From the NCBI GenBank assembly GCA_030706735.1, contig JAUZNZ010000026.1, forward strand, positions 1 through 64,000: a stretch of 64,000 nt of DNA. The letters run 5' to 3'. Position numbers and translations under genes: made by a program. Numbering within the stretch: position 1 is the first letter of the stretch; the number at the start of each line of letters is the position of its first letter. The DNA comes from Bacteroidota bacterium (GTDB lineage Bacteria; Bacteroidota; Bacteroidia; Chitinophagales; Chitinophagaceae). The notes beneath the pieces are model-generated. The model did no database searches, was not told where the DNA came from, and worked only from the letters and a program-made list of their open reading frames with translations. This document shows positions 1 through 8,584 of this stretch, piece after piece.

Positions 1-774
1 ATTCCCCGTTGCGTCGGATTCGAAATAGGTTTGCTCCTGGGTGTAATTCAGGATGGGTATGCCCAGGGTGCCGCCAAAATACCATTTGTCCATGATATTG
101 GTAGCCAGGGAAAAGGCCAGTTCTGTTATGCCTCCCGTGCTACGGAGGTCGTTCTGCTGGTTCAGAAGGGCCGCCTTTTGGGGCTGCGCGATCACCTGCA
201 GATTGCCGTTGATCGTGGCCGTGTCGATCAGCGAAGTGTACAGGGCCATCCGCGTCCCATAGGAAATGTTCGGAGAAATGAACGCTTCGTCGATCGAAAG
301 CCCCGACGACGCAAATTCTTCCGCATATTGTTCCGCGAATGAACTGTAGTCGTTTTGCCCCTGATAATACGTATGGCTGTTGAAATTGGCCATCCGGTTT
401 ACCGCGAATGCGAAGGTATTGCTGACTCCGCGGGCATTCGTGTATCCGATCACCAGCCCCGACGTGCCCAGGTTGAAATGGTTGGTCAGATCAGCCGATG
501 ATCCGGTTCCCCGATAATTGGTCCTGTCACGCAGGAGGCTCCAGCCCGGGCTCAGCACGAATTCACGGGTCTTGTAGAGTCCAAGCCCGGCGGGATTGAC
601 AAAGACGGCGCTGATGTCCCCGCCCAGGGAACCCATCGCCCCGCCAATGGCCTGCTCACGGGCCGTTCCGCTTGGAACCGTCCAGGATGTCCTGAGGGCG
701 TCCTCAGGCAATTGCGCCGCAAGCCGGGCAGAGCAAAGCAATCCCAGCAAGAGCGAAAGCATTCGACTCGTCAT
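1..774 (-). CDS. Outer-membrane protein, OmpP1/FadL-like beta-barrel (3' part outside window)
   Basis: The reading frame is open from an ATG at 774 to the window edge, giving 258 residues with no stop, so the C-terminus is missing. The N-terminus is a signal peptide ending near LAAQ. It is followed by an AIGGAMGSLGGD..VFVNPAGLG segment, the glycine-rich start typical of Bacteroidota proteins related to the OmpP1/FadL/TodX outer-membrane transport family. The rest alternates polar and aromatic residues, as beta-strands do. It lies 16 nt downstream of the lipoprotein gene on the same strand, so the two are probably co-transcribed. The family assignment rests on the N-terminus only, and the substrate is unknown. 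Confidence 0.7.
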   Translation of the reverse strand, partial: MTSRMLSLLLGLLCSARLAAQLPEDALRTSWTVPSGTAREQAIGGAMGSLGGDISAVFVNPAGLGLYKTREFVLSPGWSLLRDRTNYRGTGSSADLTNHFNLGTSGLVIGYTNARGVSNTFAFAVNRMANFNSHTYYQGQNDYSSFAEQYAEEFASSGLSIDEAFISPNISYGTRMALYTSLIDTATINGNLQVIAQPQKAALLNQQNDLRSTGGITELAFSLATNIMDKWYFGGTLGIPILNYTQEQTYFESDATGN

Positions 775-790
775 GAAAAGAGTTTAAGAT

Positions 791-1540
791 CTAGTGGCGT
801 CCCGGACGGAACCCGCCGCCACCGCCGCCGCCTCCTGTGGGGGCTGAAAAGGTCCTAACGGGCTGGCTGTTGAAACTCCGGGTGGAGCCGCCGCCTGTGT
901 TGGTGTTGGCCGGTCTGTAGCTGTTATTGTTGCCGTTGTTGTAACGATAGTTTCCGGGATTATTCGTCCGCGATCCGGTGGTAACCGCACGGGTAGGACG
1001 GTAGAAGCGATTGCTGTTATTGCCGTTCGCAAAACGATTATTATTGCTATAGCTGCCCGGATTGAAGGTGCGCAAATGGGTATAGACCGAAGTGCCGGAC
1101 AACTTCGGATTCACTACCACCACCCCTGCTCCAAAATAGGGATTGTAGAAGTACGGGTTATAGCAGGTATTCCACATGAAGTAGCTATTCCATCCGAAGT
1201 ACGGGTCGAAGCCGAAGCCCGGATAACCGGCATAATATCCATATCCCATGCCGACCCCATATCCGATGCCAACCGACATCGGGGAATAGTACGCGTCATA
1301 GTTGCTGTAATCGTCAAAATAAGACCAGCGGTTCGGATCGACCGACTTCATCCTTACATAATTGTCGCTGGGGGCCGTGCTATAGTATTCGTCGCCGTCG
1401 CTGTTACGCGCCGCAACGGTGTTTCTGGGCGTGGCCGGGGAGTAATATACGTCGTCAGGGGTTTGTGCCGCTTTATGAGTAGAGGAACAACTGCTTAAGA
1501 TGATCGTTGTTCCGGCAAGCAAGGTAAATATATGTTTCAT
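791..1540 (-). CDS. Gly/Asn/Tyr-rich lipoprotein of unknown function
   Basis: The 249-residue protein begins with a lipoprotein signal (hydrophobic stretch then lipobox LSSC, Cys18), so it should be membrane-anchored outside the cytoplasm. The middle (about residues 75-140) is rich in Tyr, Gly and Phe with repeated NPYF/YNPYF units. The C-terminal third is Asn/Arg/Ser-rich and ends in a run of eight glycines before FRPGRH. No enzymatic motif is visible. Such low-complexity lipoproteins are common in Bacteroidota and are probably envelope or surface proteins. It precedes the outer-membrane protein gene by 16 nt on the same strand and is divergent from proS. Confidence 0.65.
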   Translation of the reverse strand: MKHIFTLLAGTTIILSSCSSTHKAAQTPDDVYYSPATPRNTVAARNSDGDEYYSTAPSDNYVRMKSVDPNRWSYFDDYSNYDAYYSPMSVGIGYGVGMGYGYYAGYPGFGFDPYFGWNSYFMWNTCYNPYFYNPYFGAGVVVVNPKLSGTSVYTHLRTFNPGSYSNNNRFANGNNSNRFYRPTRAVTTGSRTNNPGNYRYNNGNNNSYRPANTNTGGGSTRSFNSQPVRTFSAPTGGGGGGGGFRPGRH

Positions 1541-1682
1541 GACGAATGGATTTGATGGTTTTCAGATCGATGACCTAAATTTGCCCCGGTCTGCTAGTTA
1601 AAGTTACTAAAAATTATCGGCCTTATATAGTTAAATATATTTAAAAGGAATTAAAATTGAACGGTTACCGTCCACCCCTCTT

Positions 1683-3158
1683 ATGAGCAAAGAAATAACC
1701 AGCCGGGAACAGGATTATGCGCAATGGTACAATGATCTCGTCATTAAAGGCAGTCTGGCCGATTATTCCGCCGTCCGCGGATGCATGGTGATCAAACCTT
1801 ATGGGTTTGCACTCTGGGAAAAGATGAGGGACCAGCTCGACCGGATGTTCAAGGACACCGGTCACGTCAATGCCTATTTCCCCCTATTCATTCCTAAGAG
1901 CTATTTGAACAAGGAGGCGGCGCATGTCGAGGGATTCGCCAAAGAATGCGCCGTGGTAACGCACTACCGTCTCAAGGCCGACCCCGGCGGGGAGGGACTG
2001 ATCGTGGACCCCGAAGCCAGGCTCGAGGAGGAACTGATCGTCAGGCCCACCAGCGAGACCATCATCTGGAGCACGTACAAAACCTGGATCCAATCCTACC
2101 GCGATCTTCCCCTGCTGATCAACCAGTGGTGCAATGTGGTCCGTTGGGAAATGCGGACCCGCCTCTTCCTCCGTACCTCCGAATTCCTTTGGCAGGAGGG
2201 GCATACGGCGCATGCTACCTCGGACGAGGCCGTCGCCGAAGCCAGGCAGATGCTGGGCGTCTATGCCGATTTCGCGGAAAAATATATGGCCGTGCCCGTC
2301 ATCCGGGGGCTCAAAACAGAGAGCGAACGCTTCGCGGGTGCGGTAGATACCTATTGCATCGAGGCGCTGATGCAGGATGGCAAAGCGCTCCAGGCCGGGA
2401 CCTCCCATTTCCTGGGTCAGAACTTCGCAAAGGCCTTCGACGTCAAATTCTCCGATAAGGAAAATAAACTGGACTATGTTTGGGCCACGAGCTGGGGCGT
2501 CAGCACCCGCCTCGTAGGGGCCCTGGTGATGGCGCATAGCGACGACGATGGCCTCATCCTGCCTCCCCGGATCGCGCCGTTGCAGGTCGTGATCGTTCCC
2601 ATTTATAAAGGGGAAGAGAAAAAGGACCTCCTGAACGACCGGGGCCGGGATCTGGCCCGTCAGTTGAAGGACGCCGGCATCAGCGTTCAATTCGACGATA
2701 ATGACAATAACCGGCCAGGCTGGAAGTTCGCCGAATACGAAAAAAAAGGCGTCCCCGTCCGGATCGCCCTCGGCCTGCGGGACCTCGAAAATAACTCCGT
2801 CGAAGTGGCGCGCCGGGATACGAAGGAGAAAACGACCCTCAGCATGGATGGCCTGCCGAAAGCGATAACGAAATTGCTGGCAACCATCCAGCAGGCTATG
2901 TACAACAAGGCGCTGGCCTTCCGCGACGACCACATCACCCGTGTCGATACCTGGGAGGAATTCGAAAAAGGGCTCGACGGAAAAGCAGGCTTTTTTGCAG
3001 CCCACTGGGACGGAACTCCGGAGACCGAAGCCGCGATCAAGGATAAGACCAAGGCGACCATCCGCTGCATTCCCCTGGGCAATCCCCCCGAGGAAGGGAA
3101 ATGTATCCTGACCGGCAAACCCAGTTCCCAACGGGTTCTGTTTGCCCGGGCTTATTGA
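1683..3158 (+). CDS. proS: Prolyl-tRNA synthetase, archaeal/eukaryotic type (ProS type 3)
   Basis: The 491-residue enzyme charges tRNA-Pro with proline in the cytoplasm. Class II motifs are visible: RPTSE at 121-125, the motif-2 region from RWEMRTR to [14 protein letters not shown] (154-177), and an LPPRIAP motif-3 area. The anticodon-binding domain follows, then a C-terminal zinc-type extension with cysteines and the terminal tyrosine (FARAY) characteristic of the short archaeal-type ProRS. The long insertion domain of the E. coli-type enzyme is absent. The ATG at 1683 gives the normal N-terminus of the family. A 415-codon open frame on the opposite strand is a codon-bias shadow. Confidence 0.95.
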   Translation: MSKEITSREQDYAQWYNDLVIKGSLADYSAVRGCMVIKPYGFALWEKMRDQLDRMFKDTGHVNAYFPLFIPKSYLNKEAAHVEGFAKECAVVTHYRLKADPGGEGLIVDPEARLEEELIVRPTSETIIWSTYKTWIQSYRDLPLLINQWCNVVRWEMRTRLFLRTSEFLWQEGHTAHATSDEAVAEARQMLGVYADFAEKYMAVPVIRGLKTESERFAGAVDTYCIEALMQDGKALQAGTSHFLGQNFAKAFDVKFSDKENKLDYVWATSWGVSTRLVGALVMAHSDDDGLILPPRIAPLQVVIVPIYKGEEKKDLLNDRGRDLARQLKDAGISVQFDDNDNNRPGWKFAEYEKKGVPVRIALGLRDLENNSVEVARRDTKEKTTLSMDGLPKAITKLLATIQQAMYNKALAFRDDHITRVDTWEEFEKGLDGKAGFFAAHWDGTPETEAAIKDKTKATIRCIPLGNPPEEGKCILTGKPSSQRVLFARAY

Positions 3159-3234
3159 TCTTTAGAAATAATGATCATCATCTCATTGCAGGTTTGAGAA
3201 GTTTTTTGTTTTATTGTACCATCAAATCATACAG

Positions 3235-3663
3235 ATGGAACAAAATACCGAACAATCACTGCTGGAATGGCGCGTCGATTACGACGGGGGCAACATCCTC
3301 AAAGAGACCACCCGATGGGCCCGCTTCGTGTCCATCGTAAGCTTCATTGGACTTGGCATTTGCATTATAGTATTCCTTGTATTTCTCGCTGCCGGCGATG
3401 CGATATGGGGGTACTACACCCGCCTTTTCCCCGCTCTCGAGGCATTTCGGGCCGCATTCATCTTGCTCTGCCTGATCTTTCTCGGGGTGTTCACATGGGT
3501 TGTGGTATTGCTCTACCGCTTTGCCACCCTTACCCGGAAAGGGATCGATACACAGGACCAAAATCTGTTCAATCAGGGATTGCGTGCAGGGAAAACCTAT
3601 TTTCTCCTTTCTGCGATCCTGGCTATTATCGGCCTCCTTTTCAGCCTCCGGAATCTTTTTTAA
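3235..3663 (+). CDS. DUF5362 family membrane protein (copy 1)
   Basis: The 142-residue protein starts at the ATG at 3235 (MEQNTEQ), which matches the start of its third paralogue. An upstream TTG would only add seven residues. A short polar N-terminus (TTRWARFVSIVSFIG) leads into about three hydrophobic segments. This is the layout of DUF5362, a small Bacteroidota membrane family of unknown function. It is the first of three tandem paralogues on this strand and lies 18 nt before the second. Confidence 0.75.
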   Translation: MEQNTEQSLLEWRVDYDGGNILKETTRWARFVSIVSFIGLGICIIVFLVFLAAGDAIWGYYTRLFPALEAFRAAFILLCLIFLGVFTWVVVLLYRFATLTRKGIDTQDQNLFNQGLRAGKTYFLLSAILAIIGLLFSLRNLF

Positions 3664-3681
3664 ACCCCTGGCACACTTGTT

Positions 3682-4137
3682 ATGGAAGAACAAAACCAAC
3701 TTGACAATTTCTTTAATATCTCATTGGATTCAGAAGCCCGGACACATTTGAAGCAAATGACCCAATGGGCCCGGATCTGCGCGATCGTCGCGTTCATTGG
3801 GTATGCCGTCTCCCTGGCAGTGGCCATTTTCGGGACCCGCCAGATTTCGGATGCGGAGAGCAGTGGATTTAGTTTCGGCATTTATTTGAGAACCGGGTCG
3901 ATCATCGGCGTGTTGATCACCATCACGGTTGGCGGCATCCTTAACTATTTTCTTTACAGGTTCTCCGTGGACGCCGCAAAAGGTTTGGAAAGTATGGATA
4001 CAGTGAAATTGAATGAAGGGTTGGGCGGGCTCCGCACCTACTTCAAGATCGTCGGCATCCTCACGATAATTATTCTCGGGTTTGTCGCGCTGGCCATCAT
4101 TTTCGTCATGCTCTCCGCGGGTTTCAGTAGCCGTTGA
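3682..4137 (+). CDS. DUF5362 family membrane protein (copy 2)
   Basis: The 151-residue protein begins MEEQNQLDNFFNISLD and then has the family segment LKQMTQWARICAIVAFIGYA, matching TTRWARFVSIVSFIG in copy 1 and TARWAKFIAIVGFVL in copy 3. Three or so membrane segments follow, with a polar loop (GLESMDTVKLNEGLGGLRTYFK) before the last pair. The shared pattern across the three copies indicates tandem duplication followed by substantial divergence. Function is unknown. Confidence 0.8.
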   Translation: MEEQNQLDNFFNISLDSEARTHLKQMTQWARICAIVAFIGYAVSLAVAIFGTRQISDAESSGFSFGIYLRTGSIIGVLITITVGGILNYFLYRFSVDAAKGLESMDTVKLNEGLGGLRTYFKIVGILTIIILGFVALAIIFVMLSAGFSSR

Positions 4138-4235
4138 TACCCGGAATTGCATTTCTCTTTATAAGATCTTTTGTTTAGATTCACTTTCGAAAAGGTTTAG
4201 ATAATTAATTTATTAACCCCTCAACCGGATCTCAC

Positions 4236-4697
4236 ATGGAACAAAACACACAAGCACCCTTATTCGAATTACAGGTGGATCACCAATCGTCTTCCTACCT
4301 GGCAGACACCGCCCGCTGGGCCAAGTTCATCGCCATTGTCGGCTTCGTTTTATGCGGCCTGATCCTCCTGGTGGCCATTTTCGCTGGGTCGATGCTTGCC
4401 AGCTTCAGCCGCTTCGGCGGCGGAGGGGTAGACGGAGTCGCTGCAGCAGGCCTGGGTGGATTTGTGACCGTAGTGTATATCCTCATAGGACTCTTGTACT
4501 TCTTCCCTTGTTTATACCTTTTCAACTTTGCTACCAAGATGCAGGTCGCCCTTCGCAATAATGACCAGGAGCAGCTAGGCCAATCGTTCAGGAACCTCAA
4601 GGCCTGCTACCGGTTCATCGGCGTCCTGTTGATCATCTATCTGGGATTTATCGCACTGGCCCTCATTTTCGGGGTCATCGGGGCCGCCTTCCACTAA
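4236..4697 (+). CDS. DUF5362 family membrane protein (copy 3)
   Basis: The 153-residue protein begins MEQNTQAPLFELQVDHQ, close to copy 1, and carries the same WAKFIAIVGF segment at about residues 27-36. A glycine-rich loop (FGGGGVDGVAAAGLGG) separates the first two hydrophobic stretches. The RNNDQEQLGQSFRNLKACYRF segment before the last membrane pair aligns with the equivalent loops of the other copies. It is separated from copy 2 by a 98-nt AT-rich gap, so it may have its own promoter. Function is unknown. Confidence 0.8.
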   Translation: MEQNTQAPLFELQVDHQSSSYLADTARWAKFIAIVGFVLCGLILLVAIFAGSMLASFSRFGGGGVDGVAAAGLGGFVTVVYILIGLLYFFPCLYLFNFATKMQVALRNNDQEQLGQSFRNLKACYRFIGVLLIIYLGFIALALIFGVIGAAFH

Positions 4698-4748
4698 CAG
4701 CGCACAGGGCCTTTCCATGTGAACAACGGGCGAATGGGCGGACTGCCC

Positions 4749-5513
4749 CTATCGGGTGGAATAGTAGTTGTAATCTTTCAGGAGTGTTTCCAGAAATTCG
4801 AGCGAATCCTGGTCGCTGACGATATTCAGCTTCGACTTGATCCGGTCTCCGATCCGCATGGAGAGATCATAGTCGCTCTTTCTGCGTACGGTCTCAATGA
4901 TGCTCTTAAGGGTATTGATGTCCTTGTCGCTCAATTGCATGACCTGCGGGAACCTCGCCTGGTAGCTGTCCTCGAGCTCGGTAAAGACGGTGTCTTCCCA
5001 GGACGTCCGGTTTCGCGTATTGATCAGCATCGTTCCGGCGACAAGGTCCCCGATGCGTTGCGAATGCCTGGTCATGAGGACACAGGCCAACCCGGAGAAT
5101 ACCAGCACGGCGCACCAATAAGGCAGCTCACGAAAGGCGATCGCAGCCGGGATCCAGGTCGGAAAATCGGCCAGGCGGAATACCCACCGGATCAGGTACT
5201 GGCTCAACGAGGGATGGCCCCCGTCAGCGGAGATCACTTTAATGTGCATGGCCTTCTTTCCAAGGCTCTGACCGTTGAAAAATACTTCACAGAGCAGATG
5301 ATAGAGCAGCGGCGGAAGAAAGAACAACACCTCCGCCCATCTCACCTGGATCCACTCATTCCCGAAGATGGCATTCAGCAAAAGGATACCGAATTGTACA
5401 TAGGAATAGACCACCGCCAGGTCAATACACCAGGCAAAGAAGCGTTTGTGAAATGGAGTGATCGCGAAATCCACTTCAATGTTGAACCCCGTATCCAATT
5501 TTACCACGAGCAT
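4749..5513 (-). CDS. RDD family integral membrane protein
   Basis: The 254-residue protein has the RDD-domain arrangement: FKRFFAW-type start (PFHKRFFAWCIDLAVVYSYV), a second membrane segment, a FNGQSLGKKAMHIKVI motif (about 122-137) and a third hydrophobic stretch with RHSQRIGDLVAGT. The remaining C-terminal 80 or so residues are soluble. RDD proteins are membrane proteins of mostly unknown role. In Bacteroidota they often sit beside SpoIIM-DUF4129-MoxR-DUF58 genes, as here, which argues for a shared envelope function. It is divergent from the SpoIIM-like gene with 62 nt between starts, containing a perfect palindrome. Confidence 0.85.
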   Translation of the reverse strand: MLVVKLDTGFNIEVDFAITPFHKRFFAWCIDLAVVYSYVQFGILLLNAIFGNEWIQVRWAEVLFFLPPLLYHLLCEVFFNGQSLGKKAMHIKVISADGGHPSLSQYLIRWVFRLADFPTWIPAAIAFRELPYWCAVLVFSGLACVLMTRHSQRIGDLVAGTMLINTRNRTSWEDTVFTELEDSYQARFPQVMQLSDKDINTLKSIIETVRRKSDYDLSMRIGDRIKSKLNIVSDQDSLEFLETLLKDYNYYSTR

Positions 5514-5537
5514 AATGGGTTAGTTCGGATTTTCCTG

Positions 5538-5559
5538 TTATATTTATCCGTAAATATAA
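5538..5559. promoter_or_regulatory. Perfect 9-bp inverted repeat in the RDD/SpoIIM divergent promoter region
   Basis: Two 9-bp arms, TTATATTTA and TAAATATAA, flank the 4-nt spacer TCCG. The site sits between two divergent start codons (5513 and 5576), where a dimeric regulator could control both transcripts. The sequence is AT-rich, so chance or a promoter-associated cruciform cannot be excluded. Confidence 0.4.
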
Positions 5560-5575
5560 TGCTAAATCTTTTCGG

Positions 5576-6544
5576 GTGAGGGAAGGTCTTTTTATAAGGA
5601 AAAATATTGATAAGTGGAAGCAGTACCAGTCCGAGCCGGCCACCGATCCGGATGAGATGGCGGCACAATTCACCGAATTGGTCAACGATCTGGGCTACGC
5701 CAAGACCTTTTATCCCCACAGCAAGGTGACCCAGTACCTCAACGGCCTTGCGTCACGCATTTACCTCGGCATCTACCGGAACAAGAAGGAAGAATCCTCC
5801 CGGATCATACGCTTTTGGAAGTCGGAACTTCCCCTGGTGGTCCGGAAATACCATCGGGAGATCGCCTGTTCCTTCCTGATCTTCGTCCTTTTTGCGATCC
5901 TGGCCGCCTTTTCCGCTGCCCATGACGAGAACTTCGTGCGCGGAGTGCTCGGAAATGGTTATGTCGACATGACCGAGGACAATATCGCCAAAGGAGATCC
6001 TTTCGGGGTCTATAAGAACGAAGGCCAGCTCAGCATGTTCCTTTACATTGCCGTGCATAATATCCAGGTATCATTTTTTGTTTTTGTGGCCGGCTTGTTC
6101 ATCTCCATCGGCACCGTCTGGCAATTGTTTTCCAACGGGGTCATGGTCGGAGCCTTTCAGTATTACTTCTTTTCAAAAGGGCTGGGCTGGAAATCGGTGC
6201 TGGTGATCTGGTGCCACGGCACCCTGGAGATATCTTCGATCATCATTGCCGGGGCCGCCGGGTTCATCCTGGGAAACAGCATTTTGTTCCCTGGCACGCA
6301 CAAGCGCATGTTCTCCGTCAAACGCGGCGCAAGGGACGGAATGAAACTGATGATCGGCCTCATCCCCATATTCATAACGGCGGCCTTCCTCGAAGGGTTC
6401 GTCACCCGGTATTCCCGGATGCCGGTCTGGCTCAGCCTTTTTATCTTATTGTCTTCCCTGACATTCATTGTCTGGTATTTCATCATTTATCCCATTCGCA
6501 TGGAGCGGCGGATAAAGGCTTCTCCATTAACCGAACCCCTGTGA
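5576..6544 (+). CDS. SpoIIM (stage II sporulation protein M) family membrane protein
   Basis: The 322-residue protein starts at a GTG (5576) that gives the usual Bacteroidota N-terminus MREGLFIRKNIDKWKQY. A cytoplasmic helical region of about 100 residues is followed by the SpoIIM/DUF95 membrane domain, with ELPLVVRKYHREI, then FVFVAGLFISIGTVWQLFSNGVMVG and WCHGTLEISSIIIAGAAG. Members in non-spore-formers are not sporulation proteins. They travel with MoxR/DUF58 genes and are thought to act in the envelope. The next gene's GTG overlaps its stop by 4 nt, so the cluster is an operon. Confidence 0.87.
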   Translation: MREGLFIRKNIDKWKQYQSEPATDPDEMAAQFTELVNDLGYAKTFYPHSKVTQYLNGLASRIYLGIYRNKKEESSRIIRFWKSELPLVVRKYHREIACSFLIFVLFAILAAFSAAHDENFVRGVLGNGYVDMTEDNIAKGDPFGVYKNEGQLSMFLYIAVHNIQVSFFVFVAGLFISIGTVWQLFSNGVMVGAFQYYFFSKGLGWKSVLVIWCHGTLEISSIIIAGAAGFILGNSILFPGTHKRMFSVKRGARDGMKLMIGLIPIFITAAFLEGFVTRYSRMPVWLSLFILLSSLTFIVWYFIIYPIRMERRIKASPLTEPL

Positions 6545-7356
6545 ACCGGAATCTACCAACCATCTACCTTCTATCGATCGCTTTGTTCCTATCCCTCTCC
6601 TGCTTCGGACAGGACGGAGGAAGGCTGCCCGACTCGGTAAGCACGGACGTCGACAGCACAGCACCTGCGGTAAACCAGCAGGCCACGGGTACCGCCGAAG
6701 TGGGTCCTCCCGCGGATGCGTCGCGCCCGGACTCGCTCGTCGAAAAGGTCGAATCCCCCATATTCAGGACCGTGCCGGATTCGGATTTTGCCGTCTACAG
6801 GCGAGACCCCGAATTTGCCTATGCCTATGACCCGGATTACTGGAACCTGCACCAGCCGTCACGGGAAAGGTCGGGCTGGCTGGATCGGGTGCTCGGCAGC
6901 GCCTTTTGGAAGTACCTCGTGTATGCCTTGCTCCTCGGCCTGCTCGGGTTCGGCCTGTACAGGATCATCGCCGACAACGGGCTTTATCTTTTTTACCGGT
7001 CTCCCAAACGGGCGGCTGCAGAGAGGCTGGGGGAGGAGGACCCGGATCTTGCCGATCAGGACCTGGACGCAAAGGTGGAAGAGGCGCTAAGGGCCGGAAA
7101 CCTGCGCCTGGCAACCCGCTACCTGTTCATTAAGTCCCTTCGCCTGCTGGATGCGCAGGAATTGATCCGCTATCAGACAAAAGCGACCAATGAAGAGTAT
7201 ATCAGGCAAATTGGTTCCCAGGACGTCAGCAATCGCTTCCGCTACCTGGTTCGCGCCTATGAGCATGTTTGGTATGGCGGGTTCGATCTGAACAAGCTGC
7301 AGTATGACCACCTGAACCGAACTTTTCAGGATTTTTATCAAATCATTACCGGTTAA
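6541..7356 (+). CDS. DUF4129 domain membrane protein
   Basis: The start is a GTG at 6541, overlapping the previous stop as GTGA. The much longer upstream open frame only reads through the preceding gene. The 271-residue product begins with a signal peptide ending near SLSCFGQ. A periplasmic linker of about 100 residues is followed by one membrane helix (LVYALLLGLLGFGLYRI, about 126-142) and a C-terminal cytoplasmic DUF4129 region (LATRYLFIKSLRLLDAQELI, YEHVWYGGFDL). In related clusters DUF4129 proteins accompany MoxR and DUF58. The exact role is unknown. Confidence 0.83.
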   Translation: MNRNLPTIYLLSIALFLSLSCFGQDGGRLPDSVSTDVDSTAPAVNQQATGTAEVGPPADASRPDSLVEKVESPIFRTVPDSDFAVYRRDPEFAYAYDPDYWNLHQPSRERSGWLDRVLGSAFWKYLVYALLLGLLGFGLYRIIADNGLYLFYRSPKRAAAERLGEEDPDLADQDLDAKVEEALRAGNLRLATRYLFIKSLRLLDAQELIRYQTKATNEEYIRQIGSQDVSNRFRYLVRAYEHVWYGGFDLNKLQYDHLNRTFQDFYQIITG

Positions 7357-7359
7357 ACA

Positions 7360-8577
7360 GTGAAGACCATAACGCTTTTCGCCTGCCTCTGTCTCCTGCC
7401 GATCCTGATCGGCATGACTGCCTGCACGCGAAAGCCGGAAAAGATCCTCGATCGACGGATCAGCCTTCGGCGGAAAGACAAGATCCCGTACGGCACCTAT
7501 GTCGCGTATGATAACCTTAAGGCGATCTTCCCGAATGCGGAAGTAACCATTAATCGCTCCTCACCCTCCGAATTCGCGGAAGGCGGGGTGGGTAAGAAGG
7601 CGTATATCATCATCGTGCAGCGTATGGATCCGGACCCGGACGACCTGACTGCCCTCCTGAATTTCGTCGGCCAGGGAAATACGGTGTTCATCTCCGCATT
7701 CGGATTCGGAGATTCTTTGCTGAATAACCTGAATGTCAAACCGGGTTACCGGTTCTTTTCCTTGAATGGAAGGGATACCCTGAGGTTGAGCGTGACCAAT
7801 CCCGTCACCCGGGATTCTCTTTCATTCTTTTATCCGGGAGATGCCAATGACAGCTATTTCCGTTCCATCGATTCGCAATACACGTCGATCCTCGGACGTG
7901 ATGCCTGGGGAAAGCCCGACTTTCTGAAATTCGGCTATAAGGGCGGGGGCGCGATCTACCTCCACTACGCGCCGATGGCCTTCACCAATTTCTTCCTGCT
8001 GTTCGGGCACAATAAAGCCTATTACGAAAACGCCCTTTCCTATATCCCGGTCACTACCAACGAAATAAAGTGGGACGAATATTTCAGGTATTACGAATAT
8101 TCGGGCTCCGGGGGCAGGCGAAAGGGGTTTTCCGCACTGGGTTACATCCTTTCAAATACCTCGCTCGCCTGGGCCTTTTGGCTGGTGCTCCTACTCTTTC
8201 TGATCATCTACCTGTTCGAGTCCAAGCGAAGGCAGCGGATCGTGCCCGTAATCCCGCCGCTGCGCAATAACTCCCTCGATTTTGTAAAGACGATCGGGAG
8301 GCTATATTACCAGCGAAGGGATAACCATAACTTGCTGTTGAAAATGTCCGCCATATTCCAGGACCATGTCCGTACCAGGTATCGTCTCCATGTTCCCCCG
8401 ACCGCGGACGGGGAGCCCGCCTTCATCGAACGCCTTGCCCACCGCACAGGTTTCGACCGGACGGCGCTCGGCGACCTCCTGGCCCAAATGAGACAACTCC
8501 GCGACGCCGGGTCCGTGTCGGACGAAGGCATTCTGGCGCTGAACCAATCCCTCGAAGAATTTTATAAACTAGCATAA
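7360..8577 (+). CDS. DUF4350 domain protein
   Basis: The 405-residue protein starts at a GTG 3 nt after the previous stop. The N-terminus is hydrophobic and ends in MTAC, a possible lipobox or signal-anchor. About 270 extracytoplasmic residues follow, with the DUF4350 pattern (PYGTYVAYDNLKAIFPNAEV and GNTVFISAFGFG), then one membrane helix (WAFWLVLLLFLIIYLF) and a basic cytoplasmic tail. DUF4350 proteins are regularly encoded between DUF4129 and MoxR genes, as here. No catalytic residues can be assigned. Confidence 0.83.
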   Translation: MKTITLFACLCLLPILIGMTACTRKPEKILDRRISLRRKDKIPYGTYVAYDNLKAIFPNAEVTINRSSPSEFAEGGVGKKAYIIIVQRMDPDPDDLTALLNFVGQGNTVFISAFGFGDSLLNNLNVKPGYRFFSLNGRDTLRLSVTNPVTRDSLSFFYPGDANDSYFRSIDSQYTSILGRDAWGKPDFLKFGYKGGGAIYLHYAPMAFTNFFLLFGHNKAYYENALSYIPVTTNEIKWDEYFRYYEYSGSGGRRKGFSALGYILSNTSLAWAFWLVLLLFLIIYLFESKRRQRIVPVIPPLRNNSLDFVKTIGRLYYQRRDNHNLLLKMSAIFQDHVRTRYRLHVPPTADGEPAFIERLAHRTGFDRTALGDLLAQMRQLRDAGSVSDEGILALNQSLEEFYKLA

Positions 8578-8584
8578 TCATACT

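Noticed and set aside
1884-3131. Long open frame (415 codons) antisense to proS
   Set aside because: It mirrors the proS codons in GC-rich DNA, has no recognisable domain or start signals, and proS itself is unambiguous.
5576-6544. Sporulation role for the SpoIIM-like gene
   Set aside because: No other sporulation gene is present and Bacteroidota do not form endospores. The MoxR context is the better guide.
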